Positions 22,505 through 27,372 of a stretch of DNA of 27,372 bases are shown here, piece after piece. Below the pieces are notes generated by a model. That model was not told where the DNA came from, ran no database searches, and was given only the letters and a program-made list of their open reading frames with translations. Made by a program: the position numbers and the translations under genes. Origin of the DNA: RPQK01 sp041946865 (lineage in GTDB: Bacteria; Acidobacteriota; UBA6911; RPQK01); the NCBI GenBank assembly GCA_041946865.1, contig JBHGBF010000056.1:1-27372 (forward strand). Direction: 5' to 3'. Within the stretch, counting starts at the first letter, position 1, and each line of letters opens with the position of its first letter.

Positions 22505-25500
22505 TTAGCGCCCCGATTCGGTCATGACGGGCTCGGCGACGGGCGCCTTCTCCGGCTTACTCCCGCGCAAACGCTGGAACACCTTCCAGGATCTCCATTC
22601 CCTCAAATCATCAAAGTAACTGTAGACGACCGGGGTGATCAGCAGCGTCAGCAGCAGACACAGCAGCTGTCCTCCGATGATGGTCAGGGCCATGGAGGAT
22701 CGTGACCCAGCGCCTTCGCCTTGGCCCAGAGCGATGGGGATCATGCCGGCGATGATCGAAATCGTGGTCATCAGGATTGGCCGCAGGCGGACGTGGTTGG
22801 CGGCGATCAGCGCTTCATGCCGTTCCATTCCCTGTTTGCGCAGGGTGTTCGTGTAGTCCACCTGCAGGATGGAGTTCTTTTTCACGACTCCGAACAGCAT
22901 CATCAGACCGATGGCGCTGTAGACATTCAGCGTCCGGTTGAAGGCGAGCAGGGTCAGCAGGCCTGCCGGGACACTCAACGGCAGCGCGGTCATGATTGTC
23001 AGCGGGTGGATGAAGCTGTTGAACTGAGAAGCCAGCACCATGTAGATAAAAGCGACAGCCAGAAGGATGGCTATCACGAAATCATTGCTGGCTTCACTGA
23101 AGGTCCGGGCGCTGGCGCCGAACACGGCCTGGTATCCGGGTTTGAGGTTCAGTTCCTCGACCTTGGCGCGGGCGGCGGTGATGGCCTCACCCAAAGGCAG
23201 GTTGTCCAGGTTGGCGAACAACGTGACCTGGCGTTGCCGGTTGTAACGGTCAATAGACGCGGGACCCGGTTCCAATCGCAAGACGGCAACATCGCTGACT
23301 CGCACCGTCCCTTGGGTGGATGAGGGCACCAGCAGCTGGTTGATTCCTGCCGGGTTGTTGCGGAACGGCTCGTCCAAACGCAGCCGGACGACATACTGGT
23401 CGTCCCCTTCCTTGTACTTGGAAACCTCCTCGCCCCCCACCAGAAGCCTCATGCTCGAGGCCAGCGAGTCGATGGTGACGCCGAGGTCGGCGGCCCGGGC
23501 CCGGTCAATGTTGATTCGGAGTTCGGGCTGAGTCGCCTCAAAGTTGGTGTCAACGTCGACCAGGCCCGGTATGGTCTTGACTCGGGCTATCAAGTCTGTC
23601 ACATAGGCCTGGAGTTGCTCGATCTCCCGTCCCTGTATGAGCAGGTACAGCCGGTTCGTCGACCCGCCGCGACTTCCGGTGGTCGAAGCGCCGGAAATGT
23701 CGGTGCCGCCTGTGACGCTGATACGGGCGCCGGTAAACCGGCTGAGCCGCATCCGACCCTGCCGCATGACCGCCTGCTGGGAAATAGACCGGTCCGCCAG
23801 TGGAGTCATACCTGCCCAGATCTCAATCCGGTTGCCGTTGATTGTTGTGAAGATGTCCCGAACTTCGGGCAACTTCTTGACTTCCGCCTCCACCTCCTGG
23901 GCGTACTGATCGGTTCGGGCGAAGCTGGTTCCCCGGGGCATCCGAACGTTCACCCCGAATTCGCTTTGATCGTCATCGGGGACCAGTTCTTTCCCGATCC
24001 TGGGAAACAGCAGCACCGCCGAGACCGACACCGCGGCCGCGATCGCGAGCATGATCAGACGATGACGCAGGCTCCACTCCAGCATGTGGCCGTAAGCGCG
24101 GTCCATACCCGCGTAAAAGCCGCGCGATTTCGACTTCCTGGCATGCCCGCCTGCATCGCTCGATCTCAACCAGACCGAGCATAGGGCAGGGGTCAAGGTG
24201 AAGGAAACAAACATCGATATCAGGATGGCTGCGGCTGAAGCGATACCGAAACTGTAGAAGTAGCGTCCGACCTGGCCGGTCATGAACGCCACGGGCAGGA
24301 AGATGACGACCAGCGAAAGCGTGGTCGCCATAACCGCCAGGCCAATCTCATTCGTGGCCAGAGCGGCAGCCTTCTTGGGCGCGATCCCCTTCTCCTCGAC
24401 GTACCGGAAGATATTCTCCAGAACCACGATGGCGTCATCGATGACGATGCCGGTCGCCAGCGAAAGGGCCAGCAAAGTCATGTTGTTCAGCGTGAACCCG
24501 AGCGCCTTCATGATCGTGAATGTCCCGATGATGGAAGTCGGGATGGCGATGGCGGCGATCAAGGTACTGCGGAGATTGCGGATGAAAAGGAAGACCACGA
24601 GACTCGCCAGCAATCCTCCCAGAATCAGGTGATGCTGGATGTCCTCAACCGATTTGCGGATGAAGCGAGACTGGTCGCGGATGGTCTGAATCTGGATGTC
24701 GGGGGGCAGAGTCGGCTTGATACGTTCCAGCCGGGCCAGAATGGCGTCCACGACCTCCACGGTGTTGGTGCCCGACTGCTTGCGGATCTGAAGCGATATG
24801 GCCGTCCTGCCGTTGAGGCGGGCCAGGCTTCTCGGCTCCTCGACCGTATCCAGAACACGGCCCACGTCTCCGAAAGTGATGGTCGCCCCGTTGCGATACG
24901 CCAGGATGATCCGGTTGAAATCGTCGACCTTTTGGATACGCCCCATCGTCCGAAGCGCGATTTCTGAAGGGCCGGCGATGAAGGTGCCGCCCGGGATCTC
25001 AACGTTCTGCCGCTGCACGGCAGCGCGCACCTGGTCGACCGTAAGGCCGTAAGCATTCAGGCGGTCGGCGTTCAGGAGCAACTGGATCTCGCGGCGCCGG
25101 TCACCCTGGAAAGTCACGTCACCGACATCTTTGACCGTCTCCAGGACCTGCTTGATCTGCTTGTCGACGATCTCGGTAATCTCTTTCGGCGACCGGTTGC
25201 CGGAGACGGCCACCGTGAGGATTGGCGCGGCGTCTGGGTCAACCTTGTTGATGGTGGAGGGCAACGTGTCGCGCGGGAACCTTGAAACGATTCCGGCCAC
25301 TTTATCGCGCACTTCCTGCACCGCGACGTCGATGTCTTTTTCGAGGTTGAAGGTGACCATGACACGTGAGCTGCCTTGGTCCGACATGGAACGTAGCTCA
25401 TCGATGCCGCTGATGGAGTTCACCACCTCCTCGATCGGCTTGCTGATCTGGCTTTCGATTTCCTCCGCGCTTGCACCCGGGAGTTGGGTGCTCACGAAAA

Positions 25501-25633
25501 CCAAGGGGTAGTCAGTTTTCGGCATCAGGTCAAGCCCGAGGTCCCGGTAAGAGAACAAGCCGAGCACCACCAAGGCAATCGACATCATGAAGGCGAAAAC
25601 CGGCCGGCTGATACTGACGTCCGCGATTTTCAT
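22505..25633 (-). CDS. RND efflux permease, AcrB/HAE-1 family
   Basis: A 1042-residue inner-membrane proton-driven pump, the normal length for AcrB-type proteins. It starts MKIADVSISRPVFAFMMSIALVVLGL, a classic RND N-terminus leading into TM1. The periplasmic porter region follows (PGASAEEIESQISKPIEEVVNSISGIDELRSMS). TM4 carries the proton-relay aspartates in GIVIDDAIVVLENI (Asp399-Asp400, equivalent to Asp407-408 of AcrB), followed by VIFLPVAFMTGQVGRYFYSFG. The second half repeats the fold (RIGKELVPDDDQSEF, then FAFNRTLNVYSAIGLMMLFGVVKKNSILQVDY and RLRPILMTTISIIAGMIPIALGQGEGAGSRSSMA). Its ATG overlaps the adaptor's stop (ATGA), so the two are co-translated. The substrate range cannot be predicted. 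The convergent TolC pair probably completes the pump. Confidence 0.96.
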   Translation of the reverse strand: MKIADVSISRPVFAFMMSIALVVLGLFSYRDLGLDLMPKTDYPLVFVSTQLPGASAEEIESQISKPIEEVVNSISGIDELRSMSDQGSSRVMVTFNLEKDIDVAVQEVRDKVAGIVSRFPRDTLPSTINKVDPDAAPILTVAVSGNRSPKEITEIVDKQIKQVLETVKDVGDVTFQGDRRREIQLLLNADRLNAYGLTVDQVRAAVQRQNVEIPGGTFIAGPSEIALRTMGRIQKVDDFNRIILAYRNGATITFGDVGRVLDTVEEPRSLARLNGRTAISLQIRKQSGTNTVEVVDAILARLERIKPTLPPDIQIQTIRDQSRFIRKSVEDIQHHLILGGLLASLVVFLFIRNLRSTLIAAIAIPTSIIGTFTIMKALGFTLNNMTLLALSLATGIVIDDAIVVLENIFRYVEEKGIAPKKAAALATNEIGLAVMATTLSLVVIFLPVAFMTGQVGRYFYSFGIASAAAILISMFVSFTLTPALCSVWLRSSDAGGHARKSKSRGFYAGMDRAYGHMLEWSLRHRLIMLAIAAAVSVSAVLLFPRIGKELVPDDDQSEFGVNVRMPRGTSFARTDQYAQEVEAEVKKLPEVRDIFTTINGNRIEIWAGMTPLADRSISQQAVMRQGRMRLSRFTGARISVTGGTDISGASTTGSRGGSTNRLYLLIQGREIEQLQAYVTDLIARVKTIPGLVDVDTNFEATQPELRINIDRARAADLGVTIDSLASSMRLLVGGEEVSKYKEGDDQYVVRLRLDEPFRNNPAGINQLLVPSSTQGTVRVSDVAVLRLEPGPASIDRYNRQRQVTLFANLDNLPLGEAITAARAKVEELNLKPGYQAVFGASARTFSEASNDFVIAILLAVAFIYMVLASQFNSFIHPLTIMTALPLSVPAGLLTLLAFNRTLNVYSAIGLMMLFGVVKKNSILQVDYTNTLRKQGMERHEALIAANHVRLRPILMTTISIIAGMIPIALGQGEGAGSRSSMALTIIGGQLLCLLLTLLITPVVYSYFDDLREWRSWKVFQRLRGSKPEKAPVAEPVMTESGR

Positions 25634-26916
25634 CGCCCACCCTCCTGCCGGGGAACTCTGCCCGGGTCGCCCGGTCCGCCGGGGCTTCCCCCTAAGCTGA
25701 CAGACACACCGCTCGCCAACTGGCTCAGGTTGCTTGCGGCCAACGTCTCATGACCTTCGAGTCCGCTGTTCACTTCGAGATGGTTGCCTTCCCGAGCTCC
25801 GATTTCGACCGTCTGCTGGCGCACCTTGCCTCCTTCTACTACAAACACGGCGGTGACGCCTGCCAGTGTGGAGACCGTCTCCTCGGGCACGGCGAGGACG
25901 TTCTCGTCCCGTCGAACCAGAATGCTTCCTTTGACGAAAAAGCCGGGCTTCAGCTTGCGGTCGCTGTTATCGACCAGGACTTCCACGGTGAAGGTACGCG
26001 TCCCCTGATCGACAGCCGGGCTGACAAAGGCCACTTTGCCTTCGAACACCGTACCGGGGAAGGATTCCACGCTGAACCTCACGGGTAGCCCGGGACGGAT
26101 GATTCCGGCGTGTTTCTCCTGGATGCCGGTAATGACTTTCAAGGGATTGAGCTGCACCAGCCCGATGACCGGGGTATTCTCGCGAATGAACTCGCCGGGC
26201 TGGACCAGCCGCTCGCTCACCGAGCCGGCCACCGGCGCGCGAATGACTGCGTCGGCGAGTTTCTTCTGCGCCAGCTCGAAAGCGGCTCGCCGGTCCTGGA
26301 GGCTCGCCTTCAGGCTGTGTACGTTCTCCAGCGCGGCCTGGTAAGCCGCTTCGGTCACTTTCACCCTCGTCTCGGCCGTATCGAGATCGGCTTGGGCCAG
26401 CAGGTTGCGGCTGCGCAGCCGGGTGGCGCGCGCCAGCTGAGCGCGCGCATCGTCCCGATTTGCCGCAGCGGTCCGGACCGCTGCGATTTCCTCGTCCGGC
26501 GGGGGCTCCTTGACCTTGACCCCATCAATACCGAGCTGCGCCTCTGTCTGCCGCAATTGGCTCTCGGCCCGTCTCAAGGCAATCTCGAGCTCCCGAGGAT
26601 CGAGCCGTACGAGAACCTGTCCGGCCTTGACCTCCTGGCCCAGGTTTACCGGCACTTCGAGCACCATCCCGGCGACTTCGCTGCTCACTCGGGCTTGATC
26701 GATCGAGACCAGCGTTCCGGCCAGATCGACCTGACGTTGAACTGCGATACGCTGCGGCCTGGCTGTACGAATGGCGATCGCTTCACTGCGTCCTCCGCCC
26801 GGCCGCCTTCCGGGGTTCTCCTGCTGACCGCATGAAATGAGTGCTGGAATGATCATCATCGCCGCGAGATAGCGCATCACTCGCCTAATCCCCGCGGGCC
26901 TCTCAGAGCCTTGCAT
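25630..26916 (-). CDS. RND efflux periplasmic adaptor (HlyD/MFP family) lipoprotein
   Basis: A 428-residue membrane-fusion protein that links the RND permease to a TolC channel. A lipoprotein signal ends in the lipobox LISC (Cys29 would be lipidated), so it is probably anchored to the inner membrane by lipid. The barrel-sandwich halves are visible (GMVLEVPVNLGQEVKAGQVLVRLDPRE and ADAVIRAPVAGSVSERLVQPGEFIRENTPV), separated by a long coiled-coil hairpin (about residues 100-200), then the beta-barrel (VRFSVESFPGTVFEGKVAFVSPAVDQGTRTFTVEVLVDN) and a membrane-proximal domain. The coiled coil contains a charged insert (KVKEPPPDEEIAAV). The ATG at 26916 has AAGGAG 7 nt upstream; one 36 nt further out is rejected because it would bury the lipoprotein signal. 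It is the first gene of the adaptor-permease operon. Confidence 0.94.
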   Translation of the reverse strand: MQGSERPAGIRRVMRYLAAMMIIPALISCGQQENPGRRPGGGRSEAIAIRTARPQRIAVQRQVDLAGTLVSIDQARVSSEVAGMVLEVPVNLGQEVKAGQVLVRLDPRELEIALRRAESQLRQTEAQLGIDGVKVKEPPPDEEIAAVRTAAANRDDARAQLARATRLRSRNLLAQADLDTAETRVKVTEAAYQAALENVHSLKASLQDRRAAFELAQKKLADAVIRAPVAGSVSERLVQPGEFIRENTPVIGLVQLNPLKVITGIQEKHAGIIRPGLPVRFSVESFPGTVFEGKVAFVSPAVDQGTRTFTVEVLVDNSDRKLKPGFFVKGSILVRRDENVLAVPEETVSTLAGVTAVFVVEGGKVRQQTVEIGAREGNHLEVNSGLEGHETLAASNLSQLASGVSVSLGGSPGGPGDPGRVPRQEGGR

Positions 26917-27254
26917 GATTTCTCCTTGGAACAGATTCGAGACAAACCACACCCTTTGTCCGGAACATACATACTAATACAGATCTTGGAGTCTTTTGTT
27001 TCTAAGGCTGGACTGTAACCGAACGTTTTTTTGCGCGGCGTCCAGGACCCGAAACGCGGCCGCGCGGTCGCCGATGATGCGTCCGGATCCTCGGAATGCG
27101 GAGCGCGTCTTTGTGTGTCGCCTTCCGCCGAGATCGACACACGGCTCTTCGCCGTTCGTATTTAGTTGTGTAGTAAAATAGTACATCCCCGAATTCGAAA
27201 CGCCAAGCTGCCGGTTCCAGGCGGTTGATCGGATTCACAAGTCCCGGAGAACGA
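26917..27254. other. 338-bp divergent intergenic region
   Basis: It separates the efflux adaptor operon (minus) from the gene entering at 27255 (plus). An AT-rich patch near 26969-27002 probably holds the minus-strand promoter, but no consensus pair stands out. TAAAAT (27174-27179) is a possible plus-strand -10 without a matching -35. GCGCGGC (27033-27039) and GCCGCGC (27059-27065) form a perfect 7-bp stem. No regulator gene lies here. Confidence 0.4.
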
Positions 27255-27372
27255 ATGATCAAGAGATCCGTGTTCATTGTGATCGCCATTGGTACCCTCG
27301 CACTTTTCGCGTTCCGGGTCGCCGAGGCGTTGAAAAGCAAGCAGGAGGCGGCCGCGCCCAGGCTTGGAGGAA
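27255..27372 (+). CDS. 5' part of an exported or membrane-anchored protein, possibly a second efflux adaptor
   Basis: An open frame from the ATG at 27255 to the window edge gives about 39 residues: a basic start (MIKRSV), a hydrophobic segment FIVIAIGTLALFAFRVAEAL and a polar Lys/Gln/Ala stretch (KSKQEAAAPRLGG). GGAGA lies 5 nt before the ATG. An uncleaved anchor followed by an Ala-rich polar linker is what many RND periplasmic adaptors look like at this point, and the neighbourhood supports that, but there is too little sequence to be sure. It is truncated by the window. Confidence 0.5.
   Translation, partial: MIKRSVFIVIAIGTLALFAFRVAEALKSKQEAAAPRLGG

Noticed and set aside
22454..22705. Plus-strand open frame after the second TolC gene, with GAGGAGGAG near a TTG
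   Set aside because: It overlaps the 3' end of the RND permease in antisense, the product is low-complexity (Gln-rich), and the purine run is too close to the first TTG. The purine run may be chance.
27002..27340. 112-codon minus-strand open frame at the right edge
   Set aside because: No domain, no ribosome site, and it overlaps the start of the plus-strand gene at 27255, which has a good ribosome site and membrane anchor.
1..27372. CRISPR arrays, tRNAs, insertion sequences, attachment sites
   Set aside because: No regularly spaced repeats, no cloverleaf sequences ending in CCA, and no transposase or integrase reading frames were seen on either strand.

Overview
This 27.4 kb window is GC-rich bacterial chromosome. 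No rRNA, tRNA, phage, insertion sequence or CRISPR array was recognised. Gene content points to Acidobacteriota (Solibacter/Bryobacter-like). The pointers are Tat-exported Gfo/Idh/MocA oxidoreductases, a DUF362 protein, a ferredoxin-tailed aldo/keto reductase, a DUF6599-like protein, a CE15-type esterase, a multi-membrane SpoIIE phosphatase and large RND/TolC efflux genes. The taxonomic call is an inference from content and style, not from a marker gene.

Layout. Positions 148-1926 encode a PAS-PAS NarX/DegS-type sensor kinase. Positions 2089-7242 hold an exported-oxidoreductase block: DUF362 on the minus strand, then an AKR with two 4Fe-4S motifs overlapping a DUF6599-like gene, then a Tat-exported Gfo/Idh/MocA enzyme followed 18 bp later by an SDR. 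Positions 7243-7730 are intergenic but dense with structure. They include what looks like a complete small-RNA gene at 7337-7470, with its own promoter, a rod-like fold and an intrinsic terminator. Positions 7731-14463 hold a GYD-domain protein, a Tat-exported FucI/AraA-like protein, a small single-CXXCH haem protein, a CE15-like esterase, a second Tat-exported Gfo/Idh/MocA enzyme and a secreted PHP-domain phosphoesterase. Positions 14684-18422 hold glutamate racemase (murI) divergent from a PDZ / multi-TM / SpoIIE phosphatase. Positions 18645-26916 form an efflux block: two tandem TolC-family genes on the plus strand converge on an overlapping adaptor-RND permease operon on the minus strand. 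The start of another gene, possibly a second adaptor, runs off the right edge.

How the genes may work together. The left half looks like an envelope-located carbohydrate or uronate module. Four proteins carry twin-arginine signals, and the neighbours supply an esterase, an SDR, a sugar-isomerase-like protein and Fe-S/haem redox partners. The right half is a tripartite exporter with duplicated outer-membrane channels.

Between genes there are two dispersed palindromic repeat families. Family A is 26 nt long with three copies and resembles intrinsic terminators. Family B includes a 45-bp inverted repeat whose three imperfect positions would all be G-U pairs in RNA. The strongest candidates for something undescribed are the small RNA at 7373-7470 and this large conserved hairpin.
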